Positions 1 to 6,139 of a stretch of 8,349 nucleotides of DNA are shown here, piece after piece; position 1 is the first letter of the stretch, and each line of letters begins with the position of its first letter. The DNA comes from Deltaproteobacteria bacterium. GTDB taxonomy: Bacteria; Desulfobacterota; Desulfobulbia; Desulfobulbales; SURF-16. The notes under the pieces are model-generated. The model had not been told where the DNA came from and ran no database searches. It saw only the letters and a program-made list of their open reading frames with translations. The translations under genes and the position numbers were made by a program. The stretch is taken from positions 1 through 8,349 of the forward strand of contig JAOZSN010000133.1 in NCBI GenBank assembly GCA_029939635.1, written 5' to 3'.

Positions 1-149
1 GCTCAGCCTCAGGGCACAAAAATTGCTGAGCTGGCACATGAATCAGCCAGCAACACTGACAGCGATAATAATCCCGCTGCTGATCACTATAAAAATGACT
101 GCTTGCTGTGTCTAAACACAAAGGGCACGGTGGCACCATTGCTGCCATT
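1..149 (-). CDS. Zinc-ribbon class I methyltransferase, N-terminus only (runs off the window at base 1)
   Basis: Reading the minus strand from an ATG at 149-147 gives about 49 residues before the window ends. They carry a CPLC pair near residues 8-11 and a second Cys pair in RCQCC about 22 residues later, then HVPAQQFL. This matches the N-terminal zinc ribbon of a family of SAM-dependent methyltransferases in which CPLC, a DYY/DYW segment, a second Cys pair and a VP-x-QFL segment precede the catalytic domain. The catalytic domain lies outside the window, so the substrate is unknown. The start overlaps the tex stop codon (TAATG), an arrangement typical of translational coupling; a second ATG three codons in is an alternative start. 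Because tex upstream is broken, ribosomes can no longer arrive through the full tex frame. The call rests on the motif pattern alone. Confidence 0.6.
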
Positions 150-1194
150 ACTCTTCACGCAGGGAAAGGGATATCCATTTTCTCTGTGCATCTACCTCCA
201 GAACCCTTACCATAACCTGTTGACCAACCTTGACAATCTCTCCATGGTCTTTAACAAATCTATTGGCCAACTGGCTGATATGAACCAAGCCATCCTGATG
301 TACCCCAAGATCAACAAAGGCTCCAAAACGGGTGACATTGGTGACAATGCCAGGCAGTCTCATTTCAGCAACAAGATCATCAATAGTGTTAATATCAGCA
401 GCAAAGGCAAAAACCTCAAACTCCTGACATGGATCACGACCAGGCTTGGCCAATTCTGTCATAATATCTTCCACGGTGGGCATGCCAAGGGAAAAGCAGA
501 AATATAGTCCTGTAGATCTACCTTATCCCTGAGCCCCTGGTCTTGCATGAGATTGGCCACTGTACAGCTAAGATCCGTGGCCATTTGCTGGACCGTTGCA
601 TATTGCTCCGGATGCACAGCAGAATCATCCAGAGGATTTTTTTACGCCATGGATGCGGAGAAAACCAGCACATTGCTCAAAGGCCTTGGCCCCAAGCCTA
701 GGCACCTTCAAGAACTCCTTCCGACTGCTGAATGGGCCATGTTCATCACGAAAGGCAATAATATTAGTAGCCAAAACTGGACCCAAACCAGAAACAAAGG
801 TAAGCAATTCCGGCGAGGTATTATTGACCTGCACTCCAACCGAATTGACACAACTCACCACCACATCTTCCAGTCCTTTTTTAAGCTCAGTCTGGTTCAC
901 ATCATGCTGGTACTGCCCTACCCCTATTGATTTGGCTTCAAGCTTAACCAGTTCAGCCAATGGATCATGTAGACGCCTTCCGATGGAAATAGCACCCCGA
1001 ACGGTAATATCATGGTCAGGAAACTCATGTCGGGCCACCTCAGAGGCTGAATAGATGAAGGCACCGCTTTCGTTGACTAAAGCTATAACAATATAACTGT
1101 CCAGACCAAGATCACGGACAAAAGTCTCGGTTGCACGACTGGCAGTACCTTTAGCAATGGATAAGTGCGCTATGAAAATGCTGAAATAGACCAA
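148..1194 (-). pseudogene. tex: tex, C-terminal remnant with two frame lesions (S1-domain RNA-binding protein)
   Basis: Tex/YhgF is a cytoplasmic nucleic-acid-binding protein of about 770 residues linked to transcription. Only the C-terminal part remains. Conserved blocks appear in family order: GTASR, YSASE, SIGVGQYQHDV, a helix-hairpin-helix region with KVPRLGAKAFEQCAGFLRI, then PTVEDI, LAKPGRDP and an S1 domain with TNVTRFGAFVDLGVHQDGLV. Three lesions are visible. Roughly the first 400 residues are absent: the frame closes upstream at a TGA near 1230 and no Tex block precedes GTASR. An A7 run (complement of 637-643) carries one base too many and leads to a stop at 625-627. Near 485-486 one base is missing, which restores the original frame. 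The stretch between the lesions reads as good Tex sequence (NPLDDSAVHPEQYA) in the shifted frame without stops. The usually invariant GNGTASRET block has become AKGTASRAT. Sequencing error could explain the indels but not the truncation. Confidence 0.85.
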
Positions 1195-1245
1195 AACACA
1201 TGGGCCATCAGGAAATACAGCAGAAAGTCACTTGGCTCCACCTGC

Positions 1246-1278
1246 AAAAAAGATTTACCCGGCATCCTGCCGGGTAAA
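1246..1278 (-). terminator. Rho-independent terminator, leftward
   Basis: A perfect 11-bp inverted repeat (1254-1264 TTTACCCGGCA against 1268-1278) encloses a 3-base loop. Read on the minus strand the stem is followed by TCTTTTTT. It lies about 150 bases downstream of the PIN toxin gene, beyond the attC-like site, and just upstream of the tex remnant, so it should stop transcripts from the toxin-antitoxin side from entering tex. On the plus strand the stem is followed by A residues, so it is not bidirectional. Confidence 0.8.
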
Positions 1279-1323
1279 AAAGCTCTCTTCGAAAAAGCTA
1301 TTTTCTATATATAGACCGGGCTT

Positions 1324-1411
1324 GTCCAACAAACGGTTCAGAGTGTGGCGAGGATAAGCCCCAGACCATGTTACGCCTTGGGCTCGCACACTATAACCTT
1401 ATTCGTTAGCC
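1324..1411 (+). other. attC-like integron recombination site (59-base element)
   Basis: The 88 bases have the layout of an integron attC site. The outer left box is GTCCAAC (1324-1330, fits RYYYAAC) and the outer right box is GTTAGCC (1405-1411, near GTTRRRY). Inside, an imperfect stem pairs GGTT (1335-1338) with AACC (1395-1398), AGTGT (1342-1346) with ACACT (1388-1392), and GCGAG (1348-1352) with CTCGC (1383-1387). Two bases of the left arm, C1339 and G1347, are unpaired and 8 bases apart. Known attC sites carry two extrahelical bases with this spacing on the L'' arm, the outer one a G on the bottom strand, as here. The start (AACAAACGGTTCA) also resembles known attC left ends. These features orient the site on the plus strand, so the adjacent toxin-antitoxin genes would sit in reverse within the following cassette. 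No integrase gene and no convincing second attC are in the window. Confidence 0.65.
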
Positions 1412-1427
1412 GATTTCTGGCGATATA

Positions 1428-1856
1428 TTAACTTGTTAACTCCCATGGATTAATGAGAGAAACACCACTTGCTTTCATATCTTTAGTGTTTCTTGTCACG
1501 ACAGTAAGGTCATGTGCAATTCCAGTACAAGCAATTAGTCCATCAACTGTTGATAGAGTTTGCCCTATAAGTTCTGATTGGGCTTGTACTTTACCCCATG
1601 TTGTTGCGATATGAATATCAATATTTAGTATTTTATTATTGAATCGTTCTTTCAGATCAAAATTTACCCATTTGTGTAAGTTGTCTTTCTTTTTACTTTC
1701 TGGTAATTTTTCAATTCCTTTGTGAATTTCACCAAGTGTTAACACACTGATATATAAACATCTTTCATCAATATCTGAGATCCATTCTACGACATTCAGG
1801 CTGGGTTTTGGTTTGATTAATTCTGAGAGAATACATGTGTCCAGTAAGTAATTCAT
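1428..1856 (-). CDS. vapC: VapC/FitB-type PIN-domain toxin (ribonuclease)
   Basis: The 142-residue protein has the normal length and motifs of a PIN-domain toxin: LLDTCILSE with the first acidic residue D6, LGEI with E43, STVDGLIA with D105, and VTRNTKDM with N123 and D126. These residues would form the Mg-binding site of a cytoplasmic RNase that cleaves tRNA or rRNA when not held by its antitoxin. It ends NPWEL, a usual ending in this subfamily. Its ATG overlaps the antitoxin stop (ATGA, 1853-1856), so the two are translationally coupled. The gene is intact, with no stop or missing catalytic residue. Base composition looks more AT-rich than in the housekeeping genes, in keeping with acquisition by transfer. 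The family is clear; the RNA target cannot be told from sequence. Confidence 0.9.
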   Translation of the reverse strand: MNYLLDTCILSELIKPKPSLNVVEWISDIDERCLYISVLTLGEIHKGIEKLPESKKKDNLHKWVNFDLKERFNNKILNIDIHIATTWGKVQAQSELIGQTLSTVDGLIACTGIAHDLTVVTRNTKDMKASGVSLINPWELTS

Positions 1857-2107
1857 AGTTCTATGTCTCTAGGAATATCAGTATTTCTTTTTAGTTCAAT
1901 ATAGTATGTTGCTAGCGGTGATTTTTGGAAGAATTTCACTATATTGCTTTTGGGCTTAACTAATTTTTTATATTCTTCAATTGAAATAATAACTACCGCT
2001 TCTTTACCATGCTTTGTGACGATTTGCGGACATTTATGTTGTGCTTGCTCGACGAGGTTGCTGAACTTATTTTTTGCGTCTTGAAGTTGCCAGTGATTTT
2101 CGATCAT
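1853..2107 (-). CDS. Phd/YefM-family antitoxin partner of the PIN toxin
   Basis: The 84-residue protein begins with the Phd/YefM DNA-binding fold: WQLQDAKNKFSNLVEQA (residues 6-22), then PQIVTKHGKEAVVIIS (27-42) and EEYKKL (45-49). The C-terminal 30 residues, ending RDIEL, would wrap the toxin; this ending is common in antitoxins paired with FitB/VapC-type PIN toxins. It neutralises the toxin and, with it, represses its own promoter. The start is supported by AAGG at 2115-2118, seven bases before the ATG, and by the conserved N-terminal motif following directly. It lies upstream of and overlaps the toxin gene by four bases, the standard order. An inverted repeat just upstream is a likely autoregulatory operator. 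Confidence 0.88.
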   Translation of the reverse strand: MIENHWQLQDAKNKFSNLVEQAQHKCPQIVTKHGKEAVVIISIEEYKKLVKPKSNIVKFFQKSPLATYYIELKRNTDIPRDIEL

Positions 2108-2133
2108 GGTAACACCTTAGAGTTAAATTAATA

Positions 2134-2176
2134 TCTAGCCTGTCTAGAAAGTAGAGGCTTTAGGTATTGGTGTCAA
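2134..2176 (-). promoter_or_regulatory. Toxin-antitoxin promoter with operator palindrome
   Basis: On the minus strand a perfect TTGACA -35 (2176-2171) is followed after 17 bases by a weak -10, TACTTT (2153-2148). Touching the -10 is a perfect inverted repeat, TCTAG-5-CTAGA (2134-2148), about 27 bases before the antitoxin start. Phd/YefM antitoxins bind short palindromes overlapping their own promoter, so this is the natural operator. The -35 is clear, the -10 is poor, and the operator role is inferred from position. Confidence 0.55.
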
Positions 2177-2414
2177 TTATTTTCTTTCCAGGACTGATGT
2201 TTAGGTAATTAAGCAAAATTTCTTTCCTTTTTGCTGTAAACGCCCACCATACTTTTGCTTCACCACTTTCCATGAAATTTAAGGGTCTATCCTGATCTCC
2301 CAAACGCCAGACGACCGACCTATCAACCAGATTTAGCTGATGGTTTCTTGCTGCGAGAATGGGCCTGAAAGATTGCTCGTCGGAGCAGCAAGAAATTTTT
2401 CGGCGGGTTGGTAT
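2160..2414 (-). other. Unrecognised open frame upstream of the antitoxin, possibly non-coding or a gene remnant
   Basis: One minus-strand frame stays open for 84 codons between a TGA at 2415-2417 and a TAA at 2160-2162. Its first ATG is at 2273, leaving only a 37-residue product beginning MESGEAKVWWAFTAKRKEIL. The translation (for example SVVWRLGDQDRPLNF just upstream of that ATG) has a protein-like composition, but I do not recognise a family. There is no Shine-Dalgarno before the ATG. An 11-bp inverted repeat lies inside the frame and the antitoxin -35 box overlaps its 3' end. It may be the tail of a gene whose start was lost when the cassette or IS arrived, or chance. Nothing else gene-like is seen between 2177 and 2435. 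Confidence 0.2.
2344..2395. repeat. 11-bp perfect inverted repeat (hairpin with 30-base loop)
   Basis: TTTCTTGCTGC at 2344-2354 is exactly complementary in reverse to 2385-2395. On the plus strand the second arm runs into TTTTT (2396-2400), so a rightward terminator is conceivable, though the loop is long and no rightward gene precedes it. TATCAAC (2321-2327) and GTTGGTA (2407-2413) form an outer pair matching at 6 of 7 positions. The function is unknown. Confidence 0.45.
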
Positions 2415-2435
2415 TCAATATTTGACATAAGTAGA

Positions 2436-2493
2436 TGCCCATGGGTTCAATTCAAGTAGGCCACCAAGTCTACTTGAATTGAACCCATGGGCA
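2436..2493. repeat. Perfect 24-bp inverted repeat covering the transposase start
   Basis: Bases 2436-2459 (beginning TGCCCATGGGTTC) are the exact reverse complement of 2470-2493, with a 10-base loop (2460-2469). Neither side has a T tract, so it is not an intrinsic terminator. The right arm contains the ATG (2487) of the ISL3-like transposase remnant. An extruded or RNA hairpin would therefore mask that start codon. The palindrome could represent two head-to-head copies of an IS end or a small palindromic element. A TTGACA (2422-2427) with TTCAAT 18 bases on lies on its left flank and may be the old transposase promoter. Confidence 0.9.
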
Positions 2494-2780
2494 CATGTAA
2501 GTTTATCCAACGATTACTGAACATCAAAGCCTTTTCGGTTAAGAAATACACATTTCATAACTATTTCAAAGAGCTATGGTTGGAGGGTAAACCGTATAAA
2601 AACGGTGCACGATGCCCACTCTGCCAGCGAAAAGGCAAGATTCTCTGCACCTTGCCAACACCTCGGTTCTAGCGGGATATCCCTGTTTGTGGAAGGTTGG
2701 TCTTTTTCGTTTATTATCCACGAGAGATCATCTGTCGCTCCCATGGACGTATCCAGGAGGATATTCCTTAGGCAGCACCA
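2487..2780 (+). pseudogene. ISL3-family transposase, N-terminal remnant with two in-frame amber codons
   Basis: From ATG 2487 the frame reads IQRLLNIKAFSVKKY, then a zinc-finger CPLCQRKG (about residues 43-50) and CTLPTPRF before TAG at 2670-2672. The same frame continues after the stop as RDIPVCGRLVFF, then ICRSHGRIQEDIP, TAG at 2769-2771, and AAP. This is the zinc-finger region of ISL3-type transposases, where the family usually has W before RD(I/L)P and after (D/E)IP; both Trp codons (TGG) appear as TAG here. No DDE catalytic domain follows: similarity stops at about 2780, where the aminotransferase sequence begins on the other strand. The element is dead. Its last 53 bases (2728-2780) form the antisense of the aminotransferase 3' end. 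The family name rests on recalled motif patterns. Confidence 0.7.
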
Positions 2781-3948
2781 CCATAGCCTCCTTAAAAGCA
2801 GCTGCAGAACCACTAATTACCGAATCATCAACGCAAAAGGCGAGACGGAAATAGCCGGGCATGCCAAAGCCGCGGCCTGGAACGGCGAGAATTTTAAACT
2901 TTTGCAAATGAGCACAAAACTCAGCGTCATCGGCAATGGGAGACTTGGGGAAGACGTAAAAAGCGCCTTTTGGTGGAGTAAACTCCAGGCCAGCATCGGC
3001 CAGTACCTTACAAAATATCTCCCGTCGTTTGGTATAAATATCTGTCTCAACGGTCAGGCCTTGGAGCTCAGCCACAACGCGCTGCATGAGGGCCGGGGCA
3101 TTAACAAAGCCTAAGATACGATTCGCCAGGGTCATAGCTCCCAGCAATGCCTCTTTTTCAATAATCTGTGGATGAATGGCAATATAGCCAATACGCTCAC
3201 CGGGTAACGACAGATCCTTAGAGTAGGAGGAAAGCACGATACTATTGCTATAGGCAGCAAAGATGGAGGGCACCTCAAGATTATCAAAGACAATCTTACG
3301 ATACGGTTCATCACTGAGCATAAAAATAGTAGTGTCAAATTTCTGCTGGCATTGTTCTAACAATTTACCCAAGTCAGCCAAATCTTCTTTGGGATAAATT
3401 TGACCAGAGGGATTATTGGGTGAGTTAATAATAATGGCCTTGGTGTTGGCAGTAATGGCAGCCTCAATTGCGCCAAGATCCAGATTAAAGTCAGCATCAG
3501 TATTTACCACCTTGCCAACCCCACCCTGATTATCAATATAAAAATTATACTCGACAAAAAAAGGTGCGAGAACAATAACCTCTTCACCTGGGTTCAGGAT
3601 GGCCTTAAGGGTAACATTAAGGGCACCCGCAGCCCCACAGGTCATCAAAATATGACTGGCATCCACCTCCATACCCTGCTCTTTACTGATCTGGCCAGCC
3701 ACAGCTTCCTTCACATGAGGATAGCCACCATTGGGCATATAGGCGTGACAGCCTGAAGCAGGCTCATTGACCAACCTCTGTAAGGTGGTGTCAAACTCAG
3801 CAGGTGGCGGCAAATCGGGATTTCCGAGACTGAAATCAAAGACATTGTCCGCGCCGAATTCAGCTTTAAGTTTAGCACCTTCTTCAAACATCTTCCGGAT
3901 CCAGGAAGAACGCACAGCAAACTCAGACATTTTTGTTGATATACCCAT
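2728..3948 (-). CDS. Class I/II PLP-dependent aminotransferase with an IS-derived C-terminal tail
   Basis: The 406-residue cytoplasmic fold-type I aminotransferase moves an amino group between an amino acid and a 2-oxoacid through PLP. Visible landmarks are FSLGNPDLPPP (39-49), the glycine turn CGAAGAL (104-110), NNPSG with N179, SDEPYR with D213 and Y216 (PLP ring contacts), SYSKDLSLPGERIGY with the Schiff-base lysine K244 and phosphate-binding R252, and GYFRLAF with R368 for the substrate carboxylate. All key residues are present, so it should be active; the substrate is not evident. AAAGGAG lies five bases before the ATG. It is transcribed after the co-chaperone terminator, so it is a separate unit, although no strong promoter is visible. 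The last 17 residues (from about V390) are read from the antisense of a transposase remnant and presumably replace the original end. Confidence 0.9.
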   Translation of the reverse strand: MGISTKMSEFAVRSSWIRKMFEEGAKLKAEFGADNVFDFSLGNPDLPPPAEFDTTLQRLVNEPASGCHAYMPNGGYPHVKEAVAGQISKEQGMEVDASHILMTCGAAGALNVTLKAILNPGEEVIVLAPFFVEYNFYIDNQGGVGKVVNTDADFNLDLGAIEAAITANTKAIIINSPNNPSGQIYPKEDLADLGKLLEQCQQKFDTTIFMLSDEPYRKIVFDNLEVPSIFAAYSNSIVLSSYSKDLSLPGERIGYIAIHPQIIEKEALLGAMTLANRILGFVNAPALMQRVVAELQGLTVETDIYTKRREIFCKVLADAGLEFTPPKGAFYVFPKSPIADDAEFCAHLQKFKILAVPGRGFGMPGYFRLAFCVDDSVISGSAAAFKEAMVVLPKEYPPGYVHGSDR

Positions 3949-4003
3949 GATAACTCCTTTTAAAATACAGAATATTATGAATGTAAGAAGGTGTAGAAGA
4001 GAG

Positions 4004-4033
4004 AAAAAAATGGGCTTATCAGATATAAGCGCC
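4004..4033 (-). terminator. Rho-independent terminator after the co-chaperone gene
   Basis: On the minus strand a stem pairs ATAAGC/GCTTAT (4025-4030 with 4014-4019) around a 5-base loop and continues with two G-C pairs past one bulged base (4031). It is followed by A and a run of seven T (complement of 4004-4010). It lies 20 bases past the co-chaperone stop and ends the ispH-ubiA/ftsY/co-chaperone unit before the aminotransferase. Confidence 0.75.
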
Positions 4034-4052
4034 CCCTAGACATTCTTTACCT

Positions 4053-4880
4053 TTATTTTTTTAATTCTTGATAAGCGACATTAATCTCTTTCATTTTTTC
4101 TTCAGCTACAACACGAAATTCCTCGCCAAGATGGCTCACCTTATCAGGATGGTACTCCTTACTTAATGCTCGATAGGCCTTTTTGATATCCTCTTGGCTG
4201 GCACCCTGCTTAAGTCCAAGCACCTCATAATAATGAGAATCTGAAAAGGCCTGACTTCTGGACTGCTGTTGCTGATGATAGAAATAACGGTTGCGGATGG
4301 AAATAAAATCATACTGATTAATTTCCAAATAGGCAGCAATCTGTTCAGTAAGGGTCGTTTCTTTGGCATCAAGCTGATGGTCAGAACTGAGAACCTGAAA
4401 AACCAGCTCCAACAGCAAAACACGCGGTTGGTAACTAAACTGGCCCTTAAATTCGGCCAGCAAAGAGTCAAGGGAGCGGTTATCTTGAGCCGCATCCTTA
4501 ATCAGCTCCTTAACCCAGAAAATTTGTTCCTGATTATAATTGAGATTGACGCGAAAAAAATTAACAATAATGGCCTGCTCTGCCTTAGAAATATGACCAT
4601 CATGATGGGCCACCCGTACCAAAATATGAACCAGCAAGGAGACAAATGCATTACGTGCCTCAGACTGGTTCGACTCATACTGACTTACCTTGTAACGCAC
4701 ATAATGACTCAAACCCACAAAACCAAGAAGAATAGCAGCAAAAAAAATGAAAATAGACATGATAACCATGCCTACCACATTAAAGAGCAGAGGCGCACCA
4801 CCTGTAAGGAGCAACAGCATGGCAATAACAACAAGAAAAGAGCCGCAACCCGGGGATGAATGTCGTTTATAGGGGGACAT
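4053..4880 (-). CDS. djlA: Membrane-anchored TerB/J-domain co-chaperone (DjlA type)
   Basis: The 275-residue protein has two hydrophobic segments at about 14-33 and 35-58, a TerB-like helical domain at about 76-190 (with HHDGHISKAEQAII), a Gln-rich linker (HQQQQSRSQ) and a C-terminal J domain from about 214. The J domain carries YYEVLGL and the essential HPD at 244-246 that stimulates DnaK ATPase. E. coli DjlA has the same order (membrane segment, TerB, Q-rich linker, J domain) but one membrane segment; a hairpin anchor leaving TerB and J in the cytoplasm fits here. It probably recruits DnaK to membrane or envelope stress clients. It is third in the unit, 102 bases after ftsY. No Shine-Dalgarno is visible before the ATG (the upstream bases read TTTTTAGAAAAAC), so translation may be weak or the start slightly different; the hydrophobic segment supports this start region. 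Confidence 0.85.
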   Translation of the reverse strand: MSPYKRHSSPGCGSFLVVIAMLLLLTGGAPLLFNVVGMVIMSIFIFFAAILLGFVGLSHYVRYKVSQYESNQSEARNAFVSLLVHILVRVAHHDGHISKAEQAIIVNFFRVNLNYNQEQIFWVKELIKDAAQDNRSLDSLLAEFKGQFSYQPRVLLLELVFQVLSSDHQLDAKETTLTEQIAAYLEINQYDFISIRNRYFYHQQQQSRSQAFSDSHYYEVLGLKQGASQEDIKKAYRALSKEYHPDKVSHLGEEFRVVAEEKMKEINVAYQELKK

Positions 4881-4937
4881 GTTTTTCTAAAAAGACAGAA
4901 TACAAAAGAGAGGAGAGAGAATGACGACAAGCCACTT

Positions 4938-4979
4938 TTCCTGCTTCTGGATTCTAACTTCTGACTCCTATCTTCTAGT
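4938..4979. repeat. Six tandem degenerate heptamers (plus-strand consensus about TTCTGAC)
   Basis: Read on the plus strand, the bases split cleanly into sevens: TTCCTGC, TTCTGGA, TTCTAAC, TTCTGAC, TCCTATC, TTCTAGT. Each unit keeps T--T or TTC at its start while the last three bases vary. The array starts four bases past the ftsY stop and fills much of the 102-base gap before the co-chaperone gene. It is non-coding, shows no stem, and resembles short tandemly repeated heptamers known in intergenic regions of several bacterial groups. Confidence 0.6.
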
Positions 4980-4982
4980 CAA

Positions 4983-6131
4983 TTATTGTTTTTCGGCAAA
5001 AAGCGCTTCAGCAAACTCGCTGGGCTCAAAGTCACGTAAATCGTCCATCTGCTCACCAATGCCAATGAAGCGAATAGGGATATCAAATTCACGACAGATA
5101 TTTACAACAATACCGCCCTTGGCCGTGCCATCAAGCTTAGTCAAGGTCATACCTGTGATATCTACAGCCTTGGCAAATTCGCGGGCCTGGGAAATGCCAT
5201 TCTGGCCAGTGGTGGCATCAACAACCAGCATCACCTCATGGGGAGCACCGGATATCTTACGATCCATAACACGCCGGATTTTTTTGAGCTCCTCCATGAG
5301 ATTTACCTTGGTATGAAGTCGACCAGCCGTATCAATGATAATCACGTCAAAATTACCCTTGCTAGCATGCTCAAGGCCGTCAAAAACAACCGCAGAAGGA
5401 TCAGCCCCACTCTGCTGAGAAACCACTGGTGCCCCAACCCGCTCACCCCATATCTTCAGTTGCTCGACAGCTGCAGCCCGAAAGGTGTCAGCAGCAATGA
5501 GCAACACTGACTGGCCACTGCATTTAAACTTATTGGCTATCTTGCCAATAGTGGTGGTCTTGCCAACACCATTGACACCCACCACCATAATAACAAAGGG
5601 GCCATCAGCAGGCATAACCAACTCAGCAGGTTTATCAGAACTGATTATAAATTCGCTAATTTTTTCTTTCAGCACTGCCTTTAAGACCTGCGGGTCGGCA
5701 AGTTCGTTCCGATCTACCTTGGTACGCGCCTCATCCATCAGTTCCATGGTTGTCTCAACACCGAGATCTGCCGTGATAAGGATTTCTTCCAGATCATCAA
5801 GCAGCTCTGGGTCAATCTCCTTTTTGCCAAGAAAAAGATCGTCCATCCGATCAACCAAGGATGAACGGGTCTTAGCAAGCTTCTTGGTCAGGCGAGAAAA
5901 GAGAACACCAACGTCCTCATGCAAAATCGACTTTGACTCCTCATCCTCTACCTTTTCTGGCTCGGCAATGGATACAGGAGAAGGCGTGGTGGATGCTGAG
6001 GATGGTACGGGCGGGACGACAGCAACTGAATCATCAGCACCGACATCAGCAGCAGACTCAACCTGCACATCATCATGATCTAACGGTTCAGCATCCTTCA
6101 AACCTAATTTTTTCTTAAACCAACCTAACAT
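4983..6131 (-). CDS. ftsY: FtsY, signal recognition particle receptor GTPase
   Basis: The 382-residue SRP receptor docks SRP-ribosome-nascent chain complexes at the inner membrane and hands them to SecYEG. It begins with a basic amphipathic stretch (GWFKKKLGL), then an acidic, Pro/Ser-rich A domain to about residue 75. The N domain helical bundle follows (about 76-165, with TADLGVETT). The G domain has the P-loop GVNGVGKTT (185-193), DTFRAAA (215-221), DTAGR (267-271), the TKLD specificity motif (331-334) and the closing loop GIGEQMDDLRDF. All motifs are intact. The A domain is short compared with E. coli FtsY (about 500 residues), as in many bacteria. GAGGTG four bases before the ATG overlaps the stop codon of the upstream ispH-ubiA gene, and the genes are eight bases apart, so translation is probably coupled. 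Confidence 0.97.
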   Translation of the reverse strand: MLGWFKKKLGLKDAEPLDHDDVQVESAADVGADDSVAVVPPVPSSASTTPSPVSIAEPEKVEDEESKSILHEDVGVLFSRLTKKLAKTRSSLVDRMDDLFLGKKEIDPELLDDLEEILITADLGVETTMELMDEARTKVDRNELADPQVLKAVLKEKISEFIISSDKPAELVMPADGPFVIMVVGVNGVGKTTTIGKIANKFKCSGQSVLLIAADTFRAAAVEQLKIWGERVGAPVVSQQSGADPSAVVFDGLEHASKGNFDVIIIDTAGRLHTKVNLMEELKKIRRVMDRKISGAPHEVMLVVDATTGQNGISQAREFAKAVDITGMTLTKLDGTAKGGIVVNICREFDIPIRFIGIGEQMDDLRDFEPSEFAEALFAEKQ

Positions 6132-6139
6132 ACTTCACC

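Noticed and set aside
637..643. The A7 run in tex as a programmed frameshift or transcriptional slippage site
   Set aside because: A second, opposite lesion near 485 would also need correcting and the N-terminal half is missing, so decay or sequence error explains it better than recoding.
547..1054. Plus-strand open frames opposite tex
   Set aside because: They are antisense to sequence clearly recognisable as Tex and have Ser/Thr/Pro-rich shadow composition.
2321..2413. Second attC site closing the toxin-antitoxin cassette
   Set aside because: There is an outer AAC/GTT pair and an inner stem, but the spacers are far too long (11-16 bases), the box consensus fails, and no extrahelical pattern is seen.
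2670..2771. TAG codons in the transposase remnant read as pyrrolysine
   Set aside because: Both positions align to Trp sites, the gene has lost its catalytic domain, and no pyl genes are visible. Point mutation is simpler.
5485..6078. 197-codon plus-strand frame opposite ftsY
   Set aside because: Ser-rich antisense shadow of intact ftsY, including its P-loop region.
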